Part shown: one piece after another, positions 34,501-45,631 of the stretch | How the letters are laid out: every line of letters begins with the position of its first letter | How positions within the stretch are numbered: the first letter of the stretch is position 1 | From: Phoronis australis | Taxonomy: Eukaryota; Phoronida; Phoronidae | DNA: 64,000 bases | Reading direction: 5' to 3' | Assembly: GCA_002633005.1 (NCBI GenBank) | Contig: NMRA01000179.1 | Location: 142,333 to 206,332, forward strand | Notes under the pieces: model-generated | What the model saw: only the letters and a program-made list of their open reading frames with translations | What the model was told of the DNA's origin: nothing | The model's database searches: none | Position numbers and translations under genes: made by a program

Positions 34501-34909
34501 AGGGTGCCTTGTTGGTGGTTAGTCGTGTCAATAATTTTCAATACAATGTTGTCCCCTGGTCCACCTCTATGGCACTATTGTGTGTTAGGATATATTTTCG
34601 CTAGTTAGGTTCATTATCGACTAACTTACAAAATTTAAATTCCTTTGCAAAATTGTCATAAAACGTTCCAAAGTTGGTGCTGGGAAATACCAAAATATTT
34701 TTTGGGTTAAAGTACACTTATACAATTGTCTTTTAAAATTGACCAGGCAAACATTATACAAATACCATAGTGTACGTGAATTTCTGTATTTGGAAACGGA
34801 AGACTACTGGTTAACACCATTGATGTGCACGTATGCACTCACTTGACCAGTTTGTAAACAATCACCCGGTGGCGCGACTGTCTGGTTCACAAGTCAAACC
34901 CGGGATCCA
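31551..34909. other. Intergenic DNA upstream of LRR-Ig gene A
   Basis: It should contain the promoter and any non-coding first exon of gene A, but I see no reliable TATA box or initiator. A G-run (about 32811-32829) and C/G-rich stretches give only low-complexity frames. The 119-codon plus frame at 33441-33800 has no domain and an A+T-driven composition, so I do not call it. Confidence 0.45.
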
Positions 34910-35095
34910 ACGCTTATCCCTGTAGCCCTACAGACTCAACCCTAACCAACCACAGAACTTTTCTAATTACATGTATATCCCTACTACACGCAGGCCTAAC
35001 CCTGGACCTTATTATAGGCTTAAGCCCTAAACCTACCTAACACTAACTCTATTCGTATCCCTAACACAAGGTCCAGCCTTAACCTTAGAAAAGTA
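34910..35095. repeat. Degenerate CCCTAAC / CCTAACC-rich tract
   Basis: About ten scattered words of the CCCTAA / CCTAAC type (for example ACTCAACCCTAACCAACC, CAGGCCTAACCCTGG, AAGCCCTAAACCTACCTAAC) lie within 190 bp, all on the same strand. They are not in a regular array. This may be a decayed interstitial telomere-like or satellite tract. Confidence 0.4.
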
Positions 35096-35599
35096 ACTTT
35101 AGAAGAATCAAGACAGAAATTTGATCTTGCGTTTCACACAACTGTTTCTGAAAATATTTAAATCTCAACCGCTTTCATGTGTACGTGAGCCATGCTGTTT
35201 GTGAATTCTGAAAGGCTGGCTTCAAGGGCTTGTTTTACGAAAAGTGACTTTTAAAGACTTCAAAAAATTTGGTCTTCCCTTTGGCGCCTTCTTAGAAATA
35301 TATAAATCTCATTTGAGCTAAAGTGCTGTCTCATACGTATATGCACATGACTGCTAGATAGTGAAATAATTTCTATAAATTGCTTCTAGACTGTGATACG
35401 CTCAGTAATTAATTGGCTCAACATTTATTCAGCAATTGTGAACAAATTTCTGTAAAAGACTTAAAACACTTTCATGAGGCGTACCCCAGATTGCATGACA
35501 CACTTCTGAGGGGAAATCTTGAGGCCACATTTATATATATGCAAGGTGTTCCGATTACAAAACAAGTCTGGCGCGAGAGCGAAAATAGTAAAAAATAGC

Positions 35600-38210
35600 C
35601 ACAACGATTTCGCCAAAAGTCGTTTTTATGTGTATATTGCAGTCACTCTGTCCAGAGTCCGTTTGTCTGGCGTCTGCTGTTGTATCTCCTTGAGCCCTTG
35701 TACTGAGAAGAGCGCAACGGACATTTTCGGACAGCTCCGGGTACTGTTGCGCCACCTAGAGGTAGTTTTTTGCGTCTGCGACTGTATCTCTTAAAAAGCC
35801 TTACATGATTTTTACGGAATGTAGTATTCCTACGAACGAGACAACAGATGCCGACTTTCGGACAGACTTGACCTACGCCTTGTCTTCTAGTGCCAATTTT
35901 ATTTTGTACGTTTGTCTTTCATCTCCGGAGTTCCTTGACGAATTTTTATGAAATTTGGAAAATAAGTAGTCAGTTTAGGATATGAACATGTAGGACCTTA
36001 TCGACTTGTCGTGTATTTAGTCAAGTATGTACAAAACTGTACTTTTTAACTCAGTAGAAGTATGTATTTTCTGGAACTTGAAAGCCTAAGTTTGATATTT
36101 GACTATTTGTCAATCTGCTGTTATTTGTATCACGTGACCATATCTTTCTGGTAAAATTTAGCAAAAGAGAAAGGGGTAGCAACAGCAAAACAACGATATC
36201 AATAACATGACCAAATTTCGTTGGATATAAACTTTCAAGACGAAATCTTAAAAACGTTGTTACAGTTTTCTAAATTGTCATTTCTTTTGTAATTTAAGCA
36301 ATTTTTTATAAAAAGTATAAATATCATATTTTGATTGCACCTAATGCAAAAGTGAAGGTTTTAAGACCAATTCCTTATGGCGTGTTCGAGAACAGTGTAT
36401 AAATATAGATTATTGCATGGCGAAGTCGTTATCCCCCGTTATCTAGAGCCCGAGTGGATTTTGGAGAATTATCGCCTGAGGGACGTTAGCCCCGAGGGTG
36501 ATAATTCTCCAAAATCCACGAGGGCTCTAGATAAGGGGGATAACGACTGAGAACATGTACAATTTAAAAATTAATGAACCACTATGCGAATTTTGTCGAT
36601 CTAATTTGAGTCGGGATCAAGCGGAAGTCGCATTCTCACTCTCATTACTCGAGAGCGCCCATATGTGGCCGGACCTATTATTCTGGCTCCTCCTAGTGGG
36701 TGTTTTTTTTTTTTTGCGTCCGTGGCTAACGCCTTGAAGAATCTTTAGGAAACTTGGCATTCCTATGAAAGTGTCAAAGAATGTTAAAGACGCCTGGAAC
36801 GAGAAAAACAGACCGAATTGCATTTTTCAGTGGTTCTCTCCATTGAAACAAAACTCAATGGAAAATGTGTCCATTGACCTCCGATGTAAACAAAACAATG
36901 CCGACTTGAGCAGCAATCAGTCCGATTGAGAGATGTCACACCTAACTGTTTAACATTATTTTTAAACATATTGTTGCATTCCAAAGTGTACTTAGAACTA
37001 TTTTTGGAAATTTGCTTACTTCAATGGCTGTGTTGTTGACCTCAGACTCGGAGTGGTATCGTGTATCATAATCTGCCGTTAATATCCATCTTGTTGTTCA
37101 GCTGTTTGTCGAATGACTTTGAGAGCATGTGCACCTTTATCCAAATGGGATAGAAATTAGAAACTCTATGGTGACAACAGAATTTTTCCTTGGCACACGT
37201 TCCAAAATCGTGAATTTTGCGGTTTTCTCTCGAAATTCCCTCACAGTACAAATTGAATAGCTCTGTGGTGGACGCGGTACTTTATTCAGGATTTGTTTAA
37301 AAGACATTTTTGACAGGGTTTCACGTTCCGTGCCGCTTTAAAGATCTTGGACAGATCTGGCTACCTACTGCGCCCCCTAGTGGTAATTTTAGTTGTTAAA
37401 GTTTTTCATTGTATTTTTGGAGTTCTGGGACGGATTTCCATAAACGTGGCTAATAGATATTCACCAGGGAGGCGTCATCACTCTCGTGTTTTCGAATGGA
37501 CACGATATTTGCCATCGACCACCTAGTGACCGTTTTTGTACTAGTTTCGAGTATGCTTTCTAGTGTTCGCTCCTTTACCCGAAAAAACTGCTCAAAGAAT
37601 CATCAAGAAAATCGACAGAGATTTTCATACTGGGAAGAGAATGGCTGTCTTTAGCCGTAATTTTAGACGGTTGCCCCAAGCGACATTGTTTGCTTCCACG
37701 ACTGTACAGTGTATCTCCAAAATCCCTTTCTGAACCCAGTCTTTGTGAAATTTGACAAGTGTACAACTATGAGTGTGACACCAGATGACGGCGTCTTCTA
37801 GAAGTATTTGACTACCTCTGTACTCTCCTAGTAGCAAGTTTAATAATCTTTTACGTTTTCCTCTCTATTCTCAGACTTCCCTGGCGGATTTTCATGAACT
37901 TAGGCAAATAGGATTCTGTTAATGACGCGATGACGCCTTCCCATCACTTTCCAACATATTTTAAACACCTTAGTTTCCATTTTCATAACTCTGAGTTGTT
38001 TTTTGGCATCCACCCCTTTGTCAGCCAAACCACTCCAAGGATCATTGTTAAATCTGGGATACGTTTTTCTACAGAGAAGAGTACGAATGAACAGGACCGA
38101 GTACTGTGGCGCTCCCTAGTGACAATTTTGATTTTTCGCATGTAGTTCAACTTGAGATGTTTCACGCTCCATGCTGGATCTTCGGTATACGCACCTTTTT
38201 GGGATAATAC
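35600..38210. repeat. Cluster of degenerate dispersed repeats (CCTAGTGG family)
   Basis: A loose unit recurs: GCGCC-CC-CTAG-GG followed by AATTTT, then a T-rich stretch, then GGAGTTC-GGACGGATTT-CATAAA. Landmarks are at about 35750, 35890, 36690, 37372, 37525, 37815 and 38108, and an outlier lies at 43530. Units are roughly 150-300 bp and poorly conserved. No gene is supported in this span. A solo palindrome (36406-36559) is inserted in it. Confidence 0.5.
36406..36559. mobile_element. Solo terminal palindrome of the nested-palindrome family
   Basis: The 154-bp copy matches the end module of the larger elements: TAGATTATTGCATGGCGAAG, CCCCGTTATCTAGAGCCCGA, GTGGATTTTGGAGAATTATC, then a central GAGGGACGTTAGCCCCGAG and the inverse series to GACTGAGAACATGTA. 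None of the arm sequence that follows it in the other copies is present. The last bases of the palindrome (ATAATCTA) are missing. Confidence 0.8.
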
Positions 38211-39892
38211 CACTGACCTGGGATTTATGATAACTTCAGCTTCTACAGAATTCCCGGTGTCAATTTTGATTGCTGATGGAACTTATTTTATTTTGATTTG
38301 TATGCGAAATTTATCTGTCCTTCAAAATAAGCAAGTGCATGGTTTAAACATTTTCATAAAAACATTCACATTTGTTCCAAATCCAAAAAATGTCATGTAA
38401 CAAGAAAACGAGACATATTTTGTTAGTTACTTAGGAAACGAAAACAACGAAATGTGGATAGAGTTTTTATTTCACGTTGACGTTAATTTCTAGATTTTCC
38501 ACCGTAAGGTCAATATGCGTGACAAACCAGGTTCACAAACAAGTCAATTCCAGAACCAGCTCTCTTTTCACGTAGAACACACAAACAGGGTTTTGTCACA
38601 GCCAATGATATACAGTGTATATGACCCCATAATAATATGCGCGACGATTAACATTTGAAAGAGACAGAGATGACGTGGTTTTTCAGGATCTATGTATATT
38701 TTACATTTTTCCAGAGATGCCTTTGTTTAAGTGTCTGTAACGGTAAAACTAATTTGGTCGCTCCCATAGATTCTTTTAGATTTCTAGTGAGCAAGCACGA
38801 AAGTACAAAATTTGAAAATTAAAAAAATCTGCGAGTATGTATGAAAATCGACAACCGAGAACATACATGTAGTCGTGCGTTTAATGAATTGTGTCTTCTG
38901 CCATTCACGTGGACATACAGTATAGGTAGAATTGTCCCTTCGCTGTACACCGTACACAAATAAACCATTTCTTGAATATGGTGCATGCACGCGGACAACT
39001 TTCTTAGATACCCGTTACATGTAAAATTATATAACTAAGATGCGCTTAGGTGAAAAAGGTCAAATTGCTCAGAATTTTATATTTCATTTTGCTTGTTCAG
39101 CATGTAAAATAGTTGTTATTACACAGGTGAATAATTATGTAATTGGATACGTTAGGGCTTCAGAGAGAAACAAAGTTTTTACTGAGACTGTGTCGACTGT
39201 CCTTCTCATTTCCGGAACATCTATCAATTTACATATTGCACTTTTCATAAGCACGTGACGAATAACTATCTTATCGTCTAGTGGTCGACAACGTTTCGAA
39301 GCAAAAAACAGTTCGCACGCGATATTACAACATTGTAGTTTCTTTCGCAATTTTCAGTAAAACTGATGAAATTTTAAGTATTTCAGGAAGTTCTATGTGT
39401 CGAAAACCAATTAAAAATATTGCTGAGATAAAACGCTTTTTTTCTGAAGAAGGAGATCCATGATAATCACTATTCTAAATTTCGGCGCCGACCAGAAAAT
39501 AATACGGGATACGTTGAAACTTTGACGAATTCAACTTTGGAAGGTTGTCTCACACGAGACAAAAATTTTGTCTCTTGTGAAACAACGTGACTTCCCTGCG
39601 AGCGCTGTTTAGGTAACACGACTGTTACATTCGGACCTCACTAAATGGCGAAGGTTGAATGTACATGTAATGTAGTGATTTTGTGGCGATCGCCAAAATA
39701 AGGCAAGTTGACACTTTTTTGTTTTCTATGGTTATACTGTGCTCGGAATGAGACTAATAAATTTTATCTGAATCGTTTCATTTTTTTCTCAGCACATAAG
39801 ACATTTGTTTCTGATCCGCCGATATAGCGCTCAGACTTTGGTGTGTTCAGGTCTAGCGTCTCGCATTCGCAGTATACATACAGGTGTAGGTT
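38211..39892. other. Intergenic DNA downstream of LRR-Ig gene B
   Basis: No supported gene. A small hairpin with TCTCACACGAGACAAAA and its near-inverse TTTTGTCTCTTGTGAAACA lies at about 39546-39585. Confidence 0.45.
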
Positions 39893-42298
39893 TCATTTGC
39901 ATTTCAGTTTTTTGCAGGCTACACAGACAGCCCCAAGTAAAAGAACCACACCTAAACAACTAGCACTTACGACCAAGCCGGCAAGATTTCCAACATAGCC
40001 GCCTGCTCTCTGGGAAGAAAGTGGAATTTGCTCGTGCACTTTCCTCATAGTGGTTCCCAATTTGTTTTTGGCTTCACAGAGTATCTCGTTGTTTTGACTG
40101 TGAAACTGCCTTCCTGACATTTCAACGGTAGCCACAGTGACCAGGTCCGAGGGCCGCGTGGGGGTGATGTCGTAGCGTCCCCAGAAGCGTGAGCTCAGTG
40201 TGACAGTCGGCGGAGGATCTCCGTGAGAGGAACAGGATACGGTAACATTATGATTGTCAGAAACAGAAATGCTGACGTTAGGTTCCGATGGTTTTGAACA
40301 GGTTAACGACAGGCGGGAAAACTCATCAACATTTGGTCCTGAATTAAAAGGCGAATGACAGGCCGGTATGCTCCATGAACTATTTCCGTCGTCGTTCTGC
40401 AAGATAAACTCTTGCAGTACCTTCAAGTGACAGTTGCAATGAATGGGTGTGTTGGATATACCAATATTCATCAATGGATATCTTTTAATGTACTTGGTAA
40501 GAAGAGACTTCGGCAGTTTTTGAAGTGGGTTTCCATCAACGGAAAAGGAGTTCAAATTACCACTGTCGGTCAGAAAGTCATCATCTATAGCCGTGATCGA
40601 ATTTTGTGACAATCGGAGTTCTGTGAGTTTAGAAAGGGATCGGAAAATATTTTTTAAAATATACTGAATACTATTTCTAGAAAGATCCAACGTGTTGATG
40701 TTTTCTAAACTAAAAAAGGCGCCTTCTTTTATGATCGTAATTTCATTATCTCTGAGATTAAGCATCTTCAATCTTTGCATGGATCCGTTGAATGTGTTCC
40801 GGTCAATTGTTTCCAGCTTGTTACCAGACAGCACAAGGGTATTTAGCGATGCCAGTCCCTGAAAACTATTGTCATAAATCTTTTTGATCTTATTTCCCTC
40901 CAGAAAAAGATTTTTTAAGGAATACAGGTTCTTAAATGCCTCTTGATCGATTCGCTCCAGATGGTTAAACGAAAGATGTATATCCTCGATTTCTGGGAGA
41001 ACCTGAAATGTGCCTTTAAGAATATTTTGTAAACGATTTTTATCTAAATTCATCGTTTTTAGATTGTTCAGCCCAATAAACGTCTTATCTGTCAAATGTT
41101 TGATGTTGTTTTTGGTCAAGTCGAGGTTGGTAATTAAAGAATTTTGTAACCCAGTGAAAGAGTTGTCTTCAATGTGCATCAGTTGACAATAGCTTAGATC
41201 AATATTGATTGCCCGGATGTTATTCACCATACGTGCGGTGGCCGTCAACTGCTTGTTACCACCGTAGCGGATAGATAATTTTTCGGCGCGTATTGTACCA
41301 CGAAGAATTGGTTGAAATGACGATTCCACGTGAATCATTACTGTTTTTGCTTCTATATTTGGAACCTCGTTTAAAGAAAATATATCCATGTGAACAGTGT
41401 CGAGCGAATTGCTGTGTTTCAAAGCGTCTCTGTTCACATATTGTGATGAAATGTCCAGATACCACAGTTCTTTTAAGGGTTTAAGATGCAAAGCAGTGAA
41501 AACGAACAAAACGTTTCCTTTTAGATCTAGCTTTCCAAGGTTTTCTAAAGTAGCAAAGGCGTCACTGTGAATTGAGCGTATGTTGTTGTCATTCAGAAAC
41601 AACTGTTTCAGATTCCGCAGTTCATGAAGCGTGCCACTCTTCAGGATAGACAGTTTATTGTTGGTCAGTTCTAGACTTTCTAACATTTTGTGCTCCGCCC
41701 AATTGCAATTCACATCACTTATCATGTTATGTGTCAGGGACAATTGGGTAAGAGAACGCAAACCAAAGAACGTCAAATTACCCAGCACGTTTAGCTGGTT
41801 GTGAGCAAGGCTCAACGATTCCAGTAGAAACAAATCTTTGAACGCCATATCTTCTACGTGCTTAATACGATTTCTTCCGAGGTCAAGTCGCTTCAACTCA
41901 TTTTGTCCTTCAAGTGACGTTGCCTTGATTTTTAGTAGTTTGTTGTTATTCAACATCAACTGGATCGTGGACGCGCTTAGAAATTGATCGGGTATGTGCC
42001 TGATATCACTGTCGGATATTTTAATAGAATGAGGCTGGGGGTAATTGGCAAAGAACAACGCAACATCCTCCATCTTTACAAATCGGCAACTTTGGAAGGA
42101 ATTGGAGGGAGATCTAGGCCAACTCTCTAAGAACGCTTTGTCGATGACACCGTCTTCGGTAGGACAGCCGTCGAGGTATTGAACACTAGTTAACCAAAGA
42201 GCAATCAAAAAATAAGTGAAATTATCTCCCATTCTGCTTAAGCTAGAGCACAACATTACACGGCCTGTCCTCCGTGGATGCTCTTTCATAATCTCCAT
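39893..42298 (-). CDS. LRR-Ig single-pass membrane protein B (801 aa)
   Basis: Paralogue of the gene at 28833-31550, with the same order of parts and the same strand. The first ATG (42298) gives 22 extra basic residues before a hydrophobic stretch. The second ATG (42232) would start directly at MGDNFTYFLIALWLTSVQY, a better signal peptide, so the mature start is uncertain. LRR block 1 spans about residues 90-285, a non-LRR island about 285-365, LRR block 2 about 365-600, the LRRCT cap has cysteines 621, 623, 647 and 667, and the Ig-like domain has Cys689 and Cys741. A transmembrane helix (about 768-794) ends in the very short basic tail CKKLKCK. It lacks cytoplasmic signalling motifs, so it probably acts as a binding or adhesion molecule or with a partner. 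The coding region is intronless. Compared with protein A it is about 100 residues shorter, mainly fewer N-terminal repeats. Confidence 0.92.
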   Translation of the reverse strand: MEIMKEHPRRTGRVMLCSSLSRMGDNFTYFLIALWLTSVQYLDGCPTEDGVIDKAFLESWPRSPSNSFQSCRFVKMEDVALFFANYPQPHSIKISDSDIRHIPDQFLSASTIQLMLNNNKLLKIKATSLEGQNELKRLDLGRNRIKHVEDMAFKDLFLLESLSLAHNQLNVLGNLTFFGLRSLTQLSLTHNMISDVNCNWAEHKMLESLELTNNKLSILKSGTLHELRNLKQLFLNDNNIRSIHSDAFATLENLGKLDLKGNVLFVFTALHLKPLKELWYLDISSQYVNRDALKHSNSLDTVHMDIFSLNEVPNIEAKTVMIHVESSFQPILRGTIRAEKLSIRYGGNKQLTATARMVNNIRAINIDLSYCQLMHIEDNSFTGLQNSLITNLDLTKNNIKHLTDKTFIGLNNLKTMNLDKNRLQNILKGTFQVLPEIEDIHLSFNHLERIDQEAFKNLYSLKNLFLEGNKIKKIYDNSFQGLASLNTLVLSGNKLETIDRNTFNGSMQRLKMLNLRDNEITIIKEGAFFSLENINTLDLSRNSIQYILKNIFRSLSKLTELRLSQNSITAIDDDFLTDSGNLNSFSVDGNPLQKLPKSLLTKYIKRYPLMNIGISNTPIHCNCHLKVLQEFILQNDDGNSSWSIPACHSPFNSGPNVDEFSRLSLTCSKPSEPNVSISVSDNHNVTVSCSSHGDPPPTVTLSSRFWGRYDITPTRPSDLVTVATVEMSGRQFHSQNNEILCEAKNKLGTTMRKVHEQIPLSSQRAGGYVGNLAGLVVSASCLGVVLLLGAVCVACKKLKCK

Positions 42299-45174
42299 AC
42301 CGACTACTGTCCGTCACTTCTTGAAAGCAAGCTCGAACATTCTGTGGAAGCGTGTGTTAGCTCTGGTGGCATCTGTTTGTTTTCTGGAAACGTCTCTGTC
42401 ATTATATGTAGATAACCACGCCAGATGTCGCAAAGGTATATATTTCTTGGTTTTGTTCCAATCAGATGTCAGAAGTCATGTTCCCGCTTCTAATGATATC
42501 CGACATGTTGCGGATTATGCAAATTATTAAACGAAGCGTCCGTGCATTGGCTAGGTAACCTCACCACTGCCGTGCTTTGGATTCTACAGATTCATTTCCT
42601 GAGTCACACTAATTACTACTCTAGATAATCTCTAAACCATGACAAAATAACGGATTATATAATGGGGAAGCCGATGAAAACTCAGTTGGAAAGAAAAAGT
42701 TCAGTGAAAAAATAAAGTCTACGTTGTAGCAACAAATCGTTGAATTGTCCAGATTGAGAATGAATATCCAAAATCAGTTAAGACTCGAGTCTCAGCCTTC
42801 TTGGATTTTTCACATTTACAACACTCAATACTGCATAAAATGACTTCCTGGAGAACTGTGTGTACAAGTATAGGAAACAATCTGTATATAAAATGCGGCT
42901 AGAAAACACCACCATTGGCACACTTAAACACAAGTGAGCACATATAGAAAACCTTCGTAATTCCAAATATTACGCAATCATTATTTTGCTAGCGAAATGA
43001 ACAGACTGTGCCATGTTTTATTAAGGTAACGATGGCATATTACCATACTCATTTACATAAAATAGACTCGCAAACCGAGACTTTCGCGAGATTGTAATAG
43101 TGACTGGTTCTCGAATGGTTTCCGGCACACCGGAAAATCAGGGGTTGTTTGTAAACTATTGCTTAATTTGCATGTTCACAACTTAATGATACATAGCATC
43201 TTTAAAGTGCAAACAGTTCTTGCGTTTAAAGTTTCTCATTTTCGGGTACTTTGCCGATGAATTCGATAAAAAAGACAAAACATTGAAATTTTGTCATTAA
43301 TGATTGCCCCAAACATTTTAGCAGAATATTCCATCACTCTTGGTTGCATTAAACACTTTTTCAAAACACCACATTGCTACCTAGAAATTGCTTTTAAAGT
43401 TAAAAGTTCAATTTTAGATATCAAGACCACTTTGATTTTAAATTAAATAAGTGAGGCATTTACTATTTTCCTCTCGATATGACAATTAACGGATGCCAAC
43501 AACTTCAGGGCAGCTCTGACTATTGGTGTGCCCCCTATTAGTTTTACGCACGATTTTCCTCTGTATCTTAGGAGTTCTGCAAATGAGCTTCTACTATGAA
43601 AACGTAGCACGTTTCCGGTTTGGAATGGATTCGACGTATTGTGTACTCCTTCGTGGGAATTTTTATTATTTTCGAGTCGTTTTTGCCGTCTGCCTCTGTC
43701 CGCCAAACTGGGCAGGAGATCATTATGAAAACGCCTGCACGGTAATGCCAACACAAGTGTGAAGTTTGTAAAACAAGGTTTACATAGGTTTTCTGTTCAT
43801 TTATTACGAACTAACACCTGGAAAATCTACGCGGAAAGAGAACTTATAAGGGATTGCCGTTACACAGCAGACATCAAAATGAAATTGTAACAGTTATGAT
43901 GAAGGGAACATGGAATTTGAAAAGTTAAGGCAATCGTCCCAGTTAATTTGGAATACTATGCACTTCAAGTTCTTGGGAGGGTCAGCCTTCGTCTACATTT
44001 TGTGACCATCATTCACCAGAGTAGATCGGAGCCGTTCAGTCTCCTGTAAGTATCTGGCCGGTCTTCTTTGCACTCACCTTCTCAGTCTCCAGATGGTGAC
44101 CAGACTCGCCCACGGGTCGCCTCCCCAGACTGCCGAACAACGTGTACTGAAAATCGATATTTCGTGAGTCCGCCAAAAGTAGTTCGAGACAATTTACAAG
44201 GAAGTGGAGCAGAAATGTGCAAAATCAAACATAATCGTTTGGCAACGCTTTTGACGTTTAATATTGCAGAACAATGTGGTTTTGTTTCGTTAGAAAATAC
44301 CGCATGTGGATGCTGGCATAAACATAAGGGGATAATAAGATTTGAAGTTAGTAAGATAATACACGCTAGTGTTGGTTTACGAAGTAAACGCTGCCTTTGT
44401 CAAAAATTAATTTTAATCTTGATCAGTTAGTGTTAGAAAATGACCTAATTCAGTTATTCAAGGCAGAAGTAATTCCTGTGTTGGGGAAGATCTGACAGTT
44501 CATAGCGGCTAGAGGACCAGCATGGTCAGTCAGCTGGGTGGACCGTGTGCGGGATCCTGATTAGGACAAAAAAGCGAAGTTGGTTTTGGTCTTTACCCTG
44601 GACTCATTTCAAGACCAACACCCACAAATTAAAAAAACAACCGCCCGTATGAATTTCAGTCAGTTTCATATACTTGAAAAAGCAGCAAGTCACGTAAAGA
44701 CTTTGAAGGTTTAAAAGAACTAACATCGTTTTTGCTAGTCTCTGGTGATTTTCTTTATTGGAAAGTGAGCAACTAGCGGCTTCTAGGTAGACTTGCCCGA
44801 TTTAGGCAGACAGTAAATCGTCAAAACCGTAATTTCACCTGCGTGAACCGCGACGAGACGAACAGTTCAATTTCGCGAGCCCGTTGTAAATGAAGCAGTC
44901 GGTATGTTGCGACTTCAATGTTGTTTATCCAGGACCCCAAAACAACACTGTCTGACAAATATATTTATTTCAACAGTGAAGTTAAAACAATCAGCAATGA
45001 ACGTTCGCCAATTTTCTACACCGACATGTGCCTGTAAGCCATTCACATAGGAAACCACGTAAGCACTCCGGCATTTCCGTCAGAAAAATAACGTAGAAAA
45101 TAAATCTGAAACTAAATAAGGCGATCCAGATCTTCCCAAGGATACTATTGTTTCATGAAATGTAGAATATAAAT
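42299..45174. other. Intergenic DNA upstream of LRR-Ig gene B
   Basis: No supported gene. It presumably includes the promoter of gene B. A CCTAGTGG-family repeat relic lies near 43524-43600 and a decayed coding relic near 44572-44760. Confidence 0.45.
44572..44760 (+). pseudogene. Relic related to the segment at 62850-63130
   Basis: Translation gives RSWFWSLPWTHF, a spacer, then SFLLVSGDFLYWKVSN with stops. The segment at 62850-63130 gives HSWFWSALDAF and SFLLVSGALSVLKREQL. The shared spacing and words indicate a common protein-coding ancestor. The family is not recognised. It is decayed by stops and frame changes. Confidence 0.4.
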
Positions 45175-45284
45175 CGGTAAATAAAACAACAAGAATGGAT
45201 CAACTGAAATTTGAAATTTTCGGAAGTTATAACATCCGAAAATTTCAAATTTCAGTTGATCCATTCTTGTTGTTTTATTTACCG
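45175..45284. repeat. 50-bp perfect inverted repeat with 10-nt loop
   Basis: Left arm 45175-45224 begins CGGTAAATAAAACAACAAG. Right arm 45235-45284 ends CTTGTTGTTTTATTTACCG. I checked every position and all 50 pairs match. The loop AGTTATAACA is itself mostly palindromic (GTTATAAC). Confidence 0.95.
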
Positions 45285-45603
45285 TCAGAAAAAGACATGA
45301 AAATGCAATGAAAGTGTAACAATTAGACAACTGAATGGAAACGAAACATTTCCAGCACAACGTCTATACAATACGTGAAATGGCTTCCTTTCAACACATC
45401 AAACAGTGGGTTACAGTTACAGCGTTCCAGAAACTCAAGAGTATATTTTTCAGGAGAGCCGGCTGTTCAGCGTGTAAAACATGGATGCGTTCAGTAGACC
45501 CCGAAACATAAGTTAAAACTTTTAGCGAAAAATCTTCGATTACGCCCACAATCCAACAATTTTGCAAGGATAGGTTGGTCAGCTTCCGAGTACACATGTT
45601 CAT

Positions 45604-45631
45604 GTATAGTATAGTATAGTATAGTATAGTG
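45604..45631. repeat. TATAG pentanucleotide microsatellite
   Basis: Five tandem copies of TATAG/GTATA. Confidence 0.9.
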
